From: Salinarimonas rosea DSM 21201
GTDB taxonomy: Bacteria > Pseudomonadota > Alphaproteobacteria > Rhizobiales > Beijerinckiaceae
DNA: 64,000 bases
Reading direction: 5' to 3'
Assembly: GCF_000429045.1 (NCBI RefSeq)
Contig: NZ_AUBC01000019.1
Coordinates: forward strand, 55,805-119,804
Below the pieces are notes generated by a model, which was given only the letters and a program-made list of their open reading frames with translations, did not search any database and had not been told where the DNA came from. Positions 57,372 through 64,000 of the stretch are shown one piece after another (positions within the stretch are counted from its first letter, which is position 1; each line of letters opens with the position of its first letter). Both the position numbers and the translations under genes were made by a program.

Positions 57372-58655
57372 ATGTTCGCAGTCCTCTACGCCCTCGCCGT
57401 CGTCATGGTCGCGGGAGGCGCCTTCGCGATCCTCGCCGGCTGGGAGATCCTGCTGCTCGAGCGCGGATGGTCGATGGTGATCGCGGGGGCGACGCTCGCC
57501 ACCGGCGGGCTCGTGCTGGGCGGCGTCGCGGCGGCGGCGCGGGCGCTCGCGACGCGGCTCGATACGCTCGCCGAAACCGTGCGCGCGAGCCGGCCTACGC
57601 CCGCACCCATGCCCCGCCGCCCCGCCGCGACCGCCTCGGACACGGCCGAGCCAGCGCCGTTCGCGGAGCCGCCGCCGCCCAGCCGGGAGATCGAGCCGAA
57701 GCTGCCGCCCAGGGTGCCGGCCGCGCCCGCCGGGCCGGCGCCGCTCGCGGCGCTCGGCATCGGCGGCGTCGCCGCGGAGACGGTCGCGCCCTCGGCGGAG
57801 ACAGCGCCGCCGGAGCCGGAGGCCGGGCTGCCGCCGCTCGATCTCGGGCCGGCGGAGGAGCACCCCGGCGAGGAGCCGTCGGTCGAAGACCTGCGGGGTG
57901 ACACGCGCCCCGCCGATGCGCCGCCGGCGCCTCCCGTTGGGGAGCCCGAGGCAGCGGCGGACGCGCAGCCCGAGGGCGTCGTCGAGCCCCTCCCGGAGCG
58001 CACGCCGGAGGCGCTCGAGGACGAGGAGTTGGAGGAAGAGGAGCCGGTCTCCGCGGTCGCGGTCGCCGGCATCGAGGAGCCGGTCCTGGCACCCCGCCAG
58101 CCGAGCCGGATCGCCGCCGAGGCGGAGGCGCTGACCCGCCGGTTCGAGGCGAGCGCGCCCTCGGTCCCGCCCCTCGCCGAGGCGCGGTCGGTCGAGCCTG
58201 CGGCGGGCCACGAGACCCCGGAAATCGACGAGATCCCGCCGACCGACGAGATCCCGGAGCCCGACGAGATCCCGGAGCCCGAGGGCGAGCCCCGGCCGGA
58301 GGAGACCGCGCTCGATGCCGTCGCGCGGGCGGTCGGCGAGCCCACGCCCCCGCGCACGCCGAGCCACGCTCTCTCCGAGGCCGCGGACGAGGCCGCCCCG
58401 GCCGACGCCCCGCGCGCCGAGGAGGCCGAGATCGGCGAGACCCCGGCGCAGGCCGGCGCCGCGCCGCCCGAGCCCCCGCACGTGGTCGGCACGCACGTCT
58501 CGGGCGCGAACCGCTACGTCATGTATTCCGACGGCTCGATCGAGGCCGAGACCCCGGACGGCCGGCTCGTCTTCGGCTCCATCGAGGAGCTCAAGGGATA
58601 CGTCGCCTCCTCCGGCGAGGACCCGAGCGGGGCGAGCCAGACCGGACCGCGGTGA
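57372..58655 (+). CDS. Membrane protein with long Pro/Glu/Ala-rich region
   Basis: A 427-residue protein starting five bases after AGGGAA. Two membrane helices (about 2-22, FAVLYALAVVMVAGGAFAIL; 33-58) are followed by about 310 residues of Pro/Ala/Glu-rich, probably disordered sequence. This includes three DEIP(E)P-type repeats at about 285-305, encoded by tandem GACGAGATCCCG. The C-terminal 45 residues (VGTHVSGANRYVMYSDGSIE, then FGSIEELKGYVAS) look like a small folded beta domain. Conserved Rhizobiales proteins of this layout exist; the role is unknown. Confidence 0.78.
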   Translation: MFAVLYALAVVMVAGGAFAILAGWEILLLERGWSMVIAGATLATGGLVLGGVAAAARALATRLDTLAETVRASRPTPAPMPRRPAATASDTAEPAPFAEPPPPSREIEPKLPPRVPAAPAGPAPLAALGIGGVAAETVAPSAETAPPEPEAGLPPLDLGPAEEHPGEEPSVEDLRGDTRPADAPPAPPVGEPEAAADAQPEGVVEPLPERTPEALEDEELEEEEPVSAVAVAGIEEPVLAPRQPSRIAAEAEALTRRFEASAPSVPPLAEARSVEPAAGHETPEIDEIPPTDEIPEPDEIPEPEGEPRPEETALDAVARAVGEPTPPRTPSHALSEAADEAAPADAPRAEEAEIGETPAQAGAAPPEPPHVVGTHVSGANRYVMYSDGSIEAETPDGRLVFGSIEELKGYVASSGEDPSGASQTGPR

Positions 58656-58657
58656 GG

Positions 58658-59005
58658 TCACTTCGGCAGCAGACGTCGTGCCATCTTCGGCTTGTGGTTC
58701 TCCGCGCCGAAGAAGACCCCGAGAACGAGGACGGCATGATCGTCCTCGTCGAGCTTGAAGTAGACAACCGCTCTGTCGGCTGTGAAATGGCGCAGGCCCG
58801 GAAACAGGTCGTCGTCGCGACGCCCGCGATAGGGCCTCTGGCCGAGGCTGTCCGCAATCTCTCGTATTTTCTCGATCCGGCGCGTAGCACGAGCACGTGC
58901 TTCTTCCGCAGTCTCACCAAACTGCCGGTAGCTTCTGAAGAGATGTCTATAGACGATCTGGAAATCTGTCAGGGCGGAACGCGAGTAGCGAACCCTACGG
59001 TTCAT
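58658..59005 (-). CDS. Type II toxin, RelE/ParE family
   Basis: A 115-residue basic protein. The RelE/ParE core is seen as RVRYSRSALTDFQIVYRHLF (about 4-23), a helical hairpin (ARARATRRIEKIREIADSLG) and the C-terminal LRHFTADRAVVYFKLDED, then VLVLGVFFGAEN. Such toxins cleave mRNA on the ribosome or poison gyrase. It overlaps the upstream antitoxin gene by 11 bases, the usual arrangement. Expression is presumably autorepressed by the antitoxin-toxin complex. Confidence 0.9.
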   Translation of the reverse strand: MNRRVRYSRSALTDFQIVYRHLFRSYRQFGETAEEARARATRRIEKIREIADSLGQRPYRGRRDDDLFPGLRHFTADRAVVYFKLDEDDHAVLVLGVFFGAENHKPKMARRLLPK

Positions 59006-59264
59006 TCGCGCCGTGCTCCCGCGCGATCATGTCGGTGATCAGATCATCCATCTCTTCGGCCGAGACGAATGGTCCCTCCAGGCGTTCGAGCAGAACACGC
59101 CGAAGCTCGGCCCGGCTCCACGACGTCTCCTCGACGTGCTCGCGGAGCAGATCGAGAGCGCTCTCCAGGACATCCTGAGCGCTGCCGAACTGGCCGGTCT
59201 CGACCAGCTTCTCGACGAAGGCCTTGTGATTCCGGCTGACCAGGATCGGCGACGCGTCGGTCAT
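58995..59264 (-). CDS. ParD-family antitoxin
   Basis: An 89-residue protein with an N-terminal ribbon-helix-helix (ILVSRNHKAFVEKLVETGQF, about 7-26, then GSAQDVLESALDLLREHVEE) that binds DNA as a dimer, and an acidic C-terminal tail (FVSAEEMDDLITDMIAREHG) that neutralises the toxin. The ATG follows GGAGGATTGCC. It precedes and overlaps the toxin gene. An antitoxin rather than a chance ORF because of length, fold pattern and linkage. Confidence 0.9.
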   Translation of the reverse strand: MTDASPILVSRNHKAFVEKLVETGQFGSAQDVLESALDLLREHVEETSWSRAELRRVLLERLEGPFVSAEEMDDLITDMIAREHGANEP

Positions 59265-59326
59265 GGCAATCCTCCGACGGCACGGTATCACGTGGCACCC
59301 GTACGGCAAGCGCTGCGTGGCCTCGC

Positions 59327-59881
59327 TCACTTCACCAGCGCCAGCACGTCCCTGAACGCCGGATCGTCCCCCCGCTCCGCCCATTCGAACGCCGCCATCT
59401 CGCTCGTCGGCCAGTGACCTCCGGCATGCAGCAGGCGTGCGGTGGCCGCGTGCAGGCTCGCCTCCGCGCGACTGGCGACGGCGTCGGCGACGACGAAAAC
59501 CGAGAAGCCACGCGCGATCAGGTCGAGCGCCGTCTGCAGGACGCAGACATGCGCCTCCGCCCCGACGAGCACCACCTGGTCGCGCCCGTCCGCCCGGTTG
59601 GCGTCGAGCCAGCCGGCGATGGCGGGGTCCGCGGCGGCGCTGAACGTGATCTTCTCGAAGACCGGCGCCCCCTCGGGCAGCGCTGCGCGGATCGGCGCCG
59701 CGAGCCCTCCGAGCCCCTTCGGGTAGTGCGCGCACGCGGCGACGGGAATGCCGAGCAGGCCCGCCGCCCGCAGGACGATCTCGGCGCGCGCCAACGCATC
59801 CGCGCTGCGGGGGAGCGCCGGCAGCAGACGCTCCTGCAGGTCGACGGCGAGGACCTGGGCCCGGGCGCGGCGCATCAGCAC
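59327..59881 (-). CDS. Isochorismatase family hydrolase
   Basis: A 184-residue Rossmann-like hydrolase. The catalytic triad is Asp in AVDLQERLLPAL (about 14), Lys in VFEKITFSA and Cys in EAHVCVLQTALDLIARG. Family members split isochorismate, nicotinamide or other amides; this short form resembles YcaC/hydrolase-like proteins of unknown substrate. It lies 14 bases downstream of the aminotransferase on the same strand and may belong to its operon. Confidence 0.9.
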   Translation of the reverse strand: MLMRRARAQVLAVDLQERLLPALPRSADALARAEIVLRAAGLLGIPVAACAHYPKGLGGLAAPIRAALPEGAPVFEKITFSAAADPAIAGWLDANRADGRDQVVLVGAEAHVCVLQTALDLIARGFSVFVVADAVASRAEASLHAATARLLHAGGHWPTSEMAAFEWAERGDDPAFRDVLALVK

Positions 59882-59894
59882 GGGCGCCGGCGCC

Positions 59895-61247
59895 TCACGC
59901 CACGGCGCGGATGACGCGCCCGACCTTGTCGACGATCTCGCCGATCTGGTCCTCGGTGATGATCAGCGGCGGGGTCAGGGCGATCGTGTCCGCCGTGATG
60001 CGGATGACGATGTCGTGCTCGCGGAAGGCGAGATCCATCGCCTCGAAGGCGCGCTTGCCGACGCCGTCCGGCCGCGAGGCGAGGTCGATCGCGCCGACGA
60101 GGCCGACAGTGCGGATGTCGAGGACGTTCGGCAGGTCCTTCAGGGACATCATCGCGTCCGCCCAGACCGGCTCGAGCGCCAGCGCCCGCTCGAACAGCTT
60201 CTCCTCCCGGTAGACGTCGAGCGTGGCGAGCGCCGCCGCGCAAGCGAGCGGGTGGCCGGAATAGGTGTAGCCGTGGAACAGCTCGATGACGTGCTCGGGG
60301 CCCTTCATGAAGGCGTCGTGCACGCCCTTGCGCACGATCACGCCGCCCATCGGCACCGTGCCCGAGTTCACCGCCTTGGCGAAGGTGATCATGTCGGGCA
60401 CGACGCCGTACCGCTCCGCGGCGAAGGCGAAGCCGAGGCGGCCGAAGCCCGAGATCACCTCGTCGAAGACGAGCAGGATGCCGTGCTTGTCGCAGATCTC
60501 GCGCAGGCGCTTCAGGTAGCCCTTGGGCGGCGGCAGCACGCCCGTGGAGCCGGCCATCGGCTCGACCACGACGGCCGCGACGGTCGAGGCGTCGTGGAGA
60601 GCGACGATCCGCTCGAGATCGTCGGCGAGGTGCGCGCCCCATTCCGGCTCGCCCTTGGTGAAGGCCTGGTGCTCGCGCGAGTAGGTGTGCGGCAGGTGGT
60701 CGACGCCGGCGAGCAGCGTGCCGAAGAACTTGCGGTTCGTGACGATGCCGCCGACGGAGATGCCGCCGAAGCCCACCCCGTGATAGCCGCGCTCGCGGCC
60801 GATGAGCCGCGTCTTCTGTCCCTGCCCCGAGATGTTCCAGTAGGCGAGCGCGATCTTGAGCGCCGTGTCGATCGCCTCCGAGCCGGAATTGGTGAAGAAC
60901 ACGTGGTCGAGGTCGCCCGGCGCCATCTGCGCGATGCGCGCGGCCGCCGCGAAGCCGTGCGGGTGGCCGAACTGGAAGGCCGGCGAATAGTCGAGCTCCT
61001 GCGCCTGCCGCTGGATCGCGGCGACGATCGGGTCGCGGGCGTGGCCGGCGTTGCAGGACCACAGGCCGGCGATGCCGTCGATCACCTGCCGGCCGTCGGG
61101 GGTGGTGTAGTGCATGTCCTTCGCGCCGGTGATCATGCGCGGCGCGCTCTTGAAGGCGCGGTTGGCCGTGAAGGGCATCCACCAGGACGAGAGGTCGTTG
61201 GGCGCCCTCACGTCGTTCGCCGCGCGCATCGTCGTCCCGGTATCCAT
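59895..61247 (-). CDS. Omega-amino acid:pyruvate (class III) aminotransferase
   Basis: A 450-residue PLP enzyme. It opens with WWMPFTANRAFKSAPRMITG, then GLWSCNAGHARDPI, FFTNSGSEAIDTALKIALAY, the cofactor Asp in LVFDEVISGFGRLG and the Schiff-base Lys in ITFAKAVNSGTVPMGG; LPPPKGYLKRLREICDKHGI is typical of beta-alanine/omega-amino acid:pyruvate transaminases (EC 2.6.1.18). It moves an amino group from beta-alanine, taurine or similar amines to pyruvate. Divergent from the small gene at 61736. Confidence 0.92.
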   Translation of the reverse strand: MDTGTTMRAANDVRAPNDLSSWWMPFTANRAFKSAPRMITGAKDMHYTTPDGRQVIDGIAGLWSCNAGHARDPIVAAIQRQAQELDYSPAFQFGHPHGFAAAARIAQMAPGDLDHVFFTNSGSEAIDTALKIALAYWNISGQGQKTRLIGRERGYHGVGFGGISVGGIVTNRKFFGTLLAGVDHLPHTYSREHQAFTKGEPEWGAHLADDLERIVALHDASTVAAVVVEPMAGSTGVLPPPKGYLKRLREICDKHGILLVFDEVISGFGRLGFAFAAERYGVVPDMITFAKAVNSGTVPMGGVIVRKGVHDAFMKGPEHVIELFHGYTYSGHPLACAAALATLDVYREEKLFERALALEPVWADAMMSLKDLPNVLDIRTVGLVGAIDLASRPDGVGKRAFEAMDLAFREHDIVIRITADTIALTPPLIITEDQIGEIVDKVGRVIRAVA

Positions 61248-61735
61248 GCCGCCGTCCTTCCCTCGTTCTCGGTCCTGGGCGCGCAGCGCGCGCCACGGGA
61301 GCGGATGCTAGCAGCGTCGCGGGCGGAAGGGAAAGCACCAAGGGCCGCGAACCCGGAATGGTCCGGCGCACGGGCCGATGTGCGAGCGTGAGCACGGCAC
61401 CTGCGTATCATGCCGGATGAGGCACGAGACGCTTGCAATTTCCCGCCGCAGGAGCCATCTTCATCTAGACGCGACGTCGAGACCCGACGCGCGTGCCGTG
61501 GCCGGCGCCGGGAGGCGTCGAGCGCGTGCCGATGATCCGCAGGACGCGGAACCGGCCTCCGCCCCACGGCGTTCACCGATGCCCCGACGGCACTCACGCC
61601 GCCAGGCACCCCAACTCGGCATACGAGCGGCTCACCACCCGTCACGCGCCTGTCGCCAAGCAATGGCACGTTCGCGCCTCAGACGTGGCCGCCATCGATT
61701 CCGAGCCAATGCAAGAAGAACGAAGACGACACACC
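61248..61735. other. 488-base region with no recognised gene
   Basis: Between the aminotransferase start and the small conserved gene. GC-rich apart from a short stretch near 61425-61475 (CTTGCAATTTCC... CATCTTCATCTAGA). I see no convincing open frame, RNA or repeat; it presumably holds promoters for both flanking genes. Confidence 0.5.
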
Positions 61736-61948
61736 ATGCAGTTCGAGATTCATCCCCAGATCGACCGTCGCCCCGATGGCGACACCTTCACCGTGGCGCA
61801 GCTGTTCGCCGCCGGCCGGGCCGGCAAGCGCGACCTCAGCCACATGATCGACCGCTCCTATCCCTACCAGTCGCTGCGCGAGCTGCGCTGGCACCTCGCC
61901 GAGCGCTTCTCGCTGCCGGTGAAGGGCGTGGACGTACGCGCAGCCTGA
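61736..61948 (+). CDS. Small conserved hypothetical protein
   Basis: A 70-residue protein beginning MQFEIHPQIDRRPDGD. It has a compact pattern, FTVAQLFAAGRAGKRDL, SYPYQSLRELRWHLAERFSL, suggesting two helices. No family recognised. An upstream in-frame ATG (61709, MQEERRRHT) is an alternative start; neither has a strong ribosome site. The intact frame and balanced composition argue for a real gene. Confidence 0.6.
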   Translation: MQFEIHPQIDRRPDGDTFTVAQLFAAGRAGKRDLSHMIDRSYPYQSLRELRWHLAERFSLPVKGVDVRAA

Positions 61949-62087
61949 CACCGCGCCTGAGCGACCGGGCCTAAGGGCCCGTGAACACGGATCGAATTCC
62001 GGTGGAAAGCGGCGGGCTCCGGCTTGCCGCTTTTCGATTCGCCCCCTAGGCTTCCGGCTCCTGTCGCAAGCTCCGGGGAGCGCTGGC

Positions 62088-62375
62088 ATGGCCGTTTCGC
62101 TCGACGAGGCGCTCAAGCGGCTCGAGACATCGCTCGGCCAGCTCGAGGCGGCCGTGGCGCGCCGGCTCGAGGCCGAGCGCAGCCGCGCCGATCTCGAGAC
62201 CGAGCTGCAGATCATGCAGGACGACCGCGCTCGCCTCGCCGTCGACCTCGAGAGCGCGAGCGTTCGGCTCGAGGCGCTCGAGGCGACGACGCGGGACGTC
62301 GAGGGCCGCGTCGGCCGCGCGCTCGCGGCCGTGCGCAGCGTGCTCGAGGACGCCGGCGTGGCGCCGCATCTGTGA
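62088..62375 (+). CDS. DUF4164 coiled-coil protein
   Basis: A 95-residue almost entirely coiled-coil protein (about 8-75, LDEALKRLETSLGQLEAAVA...) of the alphaproteobacterial DUF4164 family, which is regularly found just upstream of zapA. It may be an accessory division factor. The ATG follows GGGGAGCGCTGGC. The gene is 23 bases upstream of zapA. Confidence 0.9.
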   Translation: MAVSLDEALKRLETSLGQLEAAVARRLEAERSRADLETELQIMQDDRARLAVDLESASVRLEALEATTRDVEGRVGRALAAVRSVLEDAGVAPHL

Positions 62376-62398
62376 CGACAGCGCCGGAGGGTCCCCCC

Positions 62399-62824
62399 AT
62401 GCCCCAGATCACCGTCCTCATCGCCGGCAAGACCTACCGCATGGCCTGCGGCGAGGGCGAGGAGGCGCGGCTCGAGGGGCTCGCCGCCATGCTCGACGCC
62501 AAGATCGGCGAGATGCGCGAGGCCTTCGGCGAGATCGGGGACATGCGCCTCCAGGTCATGGCGGCGCTCACCTTCGCCGACCTGCTCGTCGATGCGCAGG
62601 GTCGCATCGGCGCGCTCGAGGCGCAGGTCGCGGAGCTGCGGACCACCCTCGCGGGCGCGGACGAGCGGCGCCAGGCGAGCGAGGACAAGGTCTCGACCGC
62701 CGTCGTCAAGGCCGCGGACCGGATCGAGCGCCTGGCCAAGGGCCTCGCGCTCGGCCAGGGCGGCACCGGCGGCCAGCAGCCGGGCGCAGAGGCGCATCAG
62801 CCGCCTTCCCGGAACCCCGGATAG
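62399..62824 (+). CDS. zapA: Cell division protein ZapA
   Basis: A 141-residue protein. The N-terminal ZapA domain (ITVLIAGKTYRMACGEGEEA, about 4-23) and a coiled coil (about 45-125, MREAFGEIGDMRLQVMAALT...) crosslink FtsZ filaments at the Z-ring. A short Gly/Gln-rich tail follows. The ATG follows GGAGGGTCCCCCC. It overlaps the convergent SDR gene by 28 bases, so the 6S RNA often found after alphaproteobacterial zapA is not here. Confidence 0.95.
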   Translation: MPQITVLIAGKTYRMACGEGEEARLEGLAAMLDAKIGEMREAFGEIGDMRLQVMAALTFADLLVDAQGRIGALEAQVAELRTTLAGADERRQASEDKVSTAVVKAADRIERLAKGLALGQGGTGGQQPGAEAHQPPSRNPG

Positions 62825-63615
62825 AGCGCCATCCCGCCGTCGACCACGATCGTCTCGCCGGTGACGTAGTCACTCGCGTCGCAGGCGAGCCAGAGCGCCG
62901 CCTGCGCGATGTCGTCGGGCTCGCCGACGCGGCCGTAGGGGACGAGGTCGAGGAGCGCGCGCTCGGCCTCCGGGTCCTCCCACGACGACTTGTTGATGTT
63001 CGTCTTGACGGCGCCCGGCGCGATGCCGTTCACGCGGATCTTCTCGTGGGCGTATTCCTGGGCGAGCGACTGCATCATCAGCATGATCCCGCCCTTCGAG
63101 GCCGCGTAGTTCACCCGCCCCGCCCAGGGGATGAACTGGTGGACCGACGAGATCGAGACGATCTTGCCCAGCGCCGGGCAGGTCTCGGGCACCATGCCGC
63201 GCCGACGGAACTCGCGGATCGCCTCGCGACAGGCGAGGTACTGACCCGTCAGGTTCACGTCGATGACCGTGCGCCAGTCCTCGAGGCTCATCTCGTGGGC
63301 GGGCGCGTCGCGCTGGAGGCCGGCATTGGCGACGAGGATGTGCACGGTGCCGAAGGCGCGCCGCGCCTCCTCGAACAGCCGGGCGACGTCCTCCTCCTTC
63401 GAGACGTCCGCCTGCACCGGGATCGCCCGGCCGCCGGCGTCCTCGAGCTCCTTCACCACGGCGCGGGCGCCGTGCTCGCTGCTGCGGTAGTTCACGACGA
63501 CGTCCGCGCCGGCACGGCCGAGGAGGCGCGCGATGCCCGCGCCGATGCCGGACGACGCGCCGGTGACGACGGCCGCCTGGCCGCTCAGGTCGAAGAGATC
63601 CGCGATCGCGTTCAT
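62797..63615 (-). CDS. SDR family oxidoreductase (glucose 1-dehydrogenase-like)
   Basis: A 272-residue classical short-chain dehydrogenase. VVTGASSGIGAGIARLLGRA (about 15-34), VANAGLQRDAP, VSISSVHQFIP (catalytic Ser), NYAASKGG (Tyr/Lys) and YVTGETIVVDGGMALYPGF at the end. The motifs match glucose 1-dehydrogenase-like enzymes, though the true substrate is uncertain. The ATG follows AGCGGAGGAACGGC. Convergent with zapA. Confidence 0.93.
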   Translation of the reverse strand: MNAIADLFDLSGQAAVVTGASSGIGAGIARLLGRAGADVVVNYRSSEHGARAVVKELEDAGGRAIPVQADVSKEEDVARLFEEARRAFGTVHILVANAGLQRDAPAHEMSLEDWRTVIDVNLTGQYLACREAIREFRRRGMVPETCPALGKIVSISSVHQFIPWAGRVNYAASKGGIMLMMQSLAQEYAHEKIRVNGIAPGAVKTNINKSSWEDPEAERALLDLVPYGRVGEPDDIAQAALWLACDASDYVTGETIVVDGGMALYPGFREGG

Positions 63616-63697
63616 GCCGTTCCTCCGCTGCGTCTGGACGGCGGGGAAACGGCCGGAGGGCCGCTCGCGTTCGGCCGCTCGCGGTCCGGGTGGCGCC

Positions 63698-64000
63698 CTA
63701 CTGGAACGTCGGCACGACGCGGATGACGCGTGCGCCGTCGGGGCGCGTCTCCGTGCGCGGCAGCGCCGAGGGCGCCGAGGCCGGCTCTGGCGCGGGCGGC
63801 GCGGCTCGTGCCGGCCGCGAGCCCGCGGCGCGGGCCGCGGCGGCGTCGGCGGCGCGGGTCGCCTCGGCGAGCCGGCGCTCGGCAGCGGCGATCTCCGCAC
63901 GAACCTCGGCGAGGCGGGCCTCGGCTTCGTCCCGGGCCGTGCTTCGAGCCGCGGCCTCCCGCGCGGCCTCGTCGCGCGCGGCGGTCTGCGCGACCTCGGC
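63698..64000 (-). CDS. Alanine/glutamate-rich coiled-coil protein, 3' end (partial)
   Basis: A minus-strand frame open from the window end to TAG at 63698-63700 encodes the last 100 residues of a larger protein. It has heptad-like Ala/Arg/Glu repeats (EAEARLAEVRAEIAAAERRL), a Pro/Ala linker (PPAPEPASAPSALP) and a C-terminal TRPDGARVIRVVPTFQ. Probably the tail of a coiled-coil protein; the family cannot be named from this fragment. Confidence 0.6.
   Translation of the reverse strand, partial: AEVAQTAARDEAAREAAARSTARDEAEARLAEVRAEIAAAERRLAEATRAADAAAARAAGSRPARAAPPAPEPASAPSALPRTETRPDGARVIRVVPTFQ

Noticed and set aside
62825..63000. Possible 6S RNA after zapA
   Set aside because: In alphaproteobacteria 6S RNA often follows zapA, but here the convergent SDR gene overlaps the end of zapA, leaving no space; no 6S-like hairpin seen.

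Overview
The window is very GC-rich (about 70% by eye). Its gene set is typical of an alphaproteobacterium, most likely a member of the Hyphomicrobiales (Rhizobiales). The evidence is the ychF-pth-rplY block, a rhizobial-type glpR/glpD/glpSTPQUV glycerol locus, a DUF4164-zapA pair, a probable alpha-r8 (MmgR-like) small RNA, and Rhizobiales-style intergenic palindromes. I cannot name the genus. No rRNA, tRNA, CRISPR array, insertion sequence or prophage was recognised, so this looks like ordinary chromosome with several accessory catabolic and secretion modules.

Layout. 1-2814: a tellurite-resistance-type ter cluster (3' end of a TerA-like gene, terB, a CaCA cation antiporter, terD) ending at a terminator shared with a convergent NlpC/P60 peptidase. 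3761-6505: a palindromic repeat, then the ATPase and substrate-binding protein of a BMP/nucleoside-type ABC importer with no permease nearby. 6506-7349: a gap holding a probable small RNA. 7350-10773: a duplicated PH-like membrane protein, a CDP-alcohol phosphatidyltransferase, apaG and an argE-type deacylase. 11039-14269: an AraC regulator divergent from a cupin and a flavin monooxygenase. 14254-17850: endonuclease V, ychF, a small antitoxin-like gene, pth and rplY. 18034-25210: a DUF2336/transglycosylase pair, a MaoC/CitE-like pair and a giant AsmA-like protein. 25378-30003: a single-cysteine Bcp, an M23 peptidase, class I fructose-bisphosphatase, an AI-2E family exporter and an EF-hand protein.

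30079-38663 is the best-defined system: the GlpR repressor divergent from glpD-glpS-glpT-glpP-glpQ-glpU-glpV, which imports and oxidises glycerol. Its two ATPases carry complementary motif defects, suggesting a heterodimer with one working ATP site. 38931-45940: an iron-type alcohol dehydrogenase, a PQQ-type sugar dehydrogenase, an SDR, murJ, a methyltransferase and a DUF3137 protein. 46031-51365: two divergent arms of an uncharacterised catabolic cluster (TIM-barrel isomerase, ACAD10/11-like dehydrogenase and SDR on one side; DRE-TIM metallolyase and AEC transporter on the other). 51426-52022: iron superoxide dismutase. 52252-57221: an RTX calcium-binding protein with its type I secretion ATPase and adaptor. 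57372-64000: a proline/glutamate-rich membrane protein, a ParD/RelE-type toxin-antitoxin pair, an isochorismatase-like hydrolase, an omega-aminotransferase, a small conserved protein, the DUF4164-zapA pair, an SDR, and the 3' end of an alanine-rich coiled-coil gene running off the window.

All calls come from reading the sequence and recalling protein families; no search was run.
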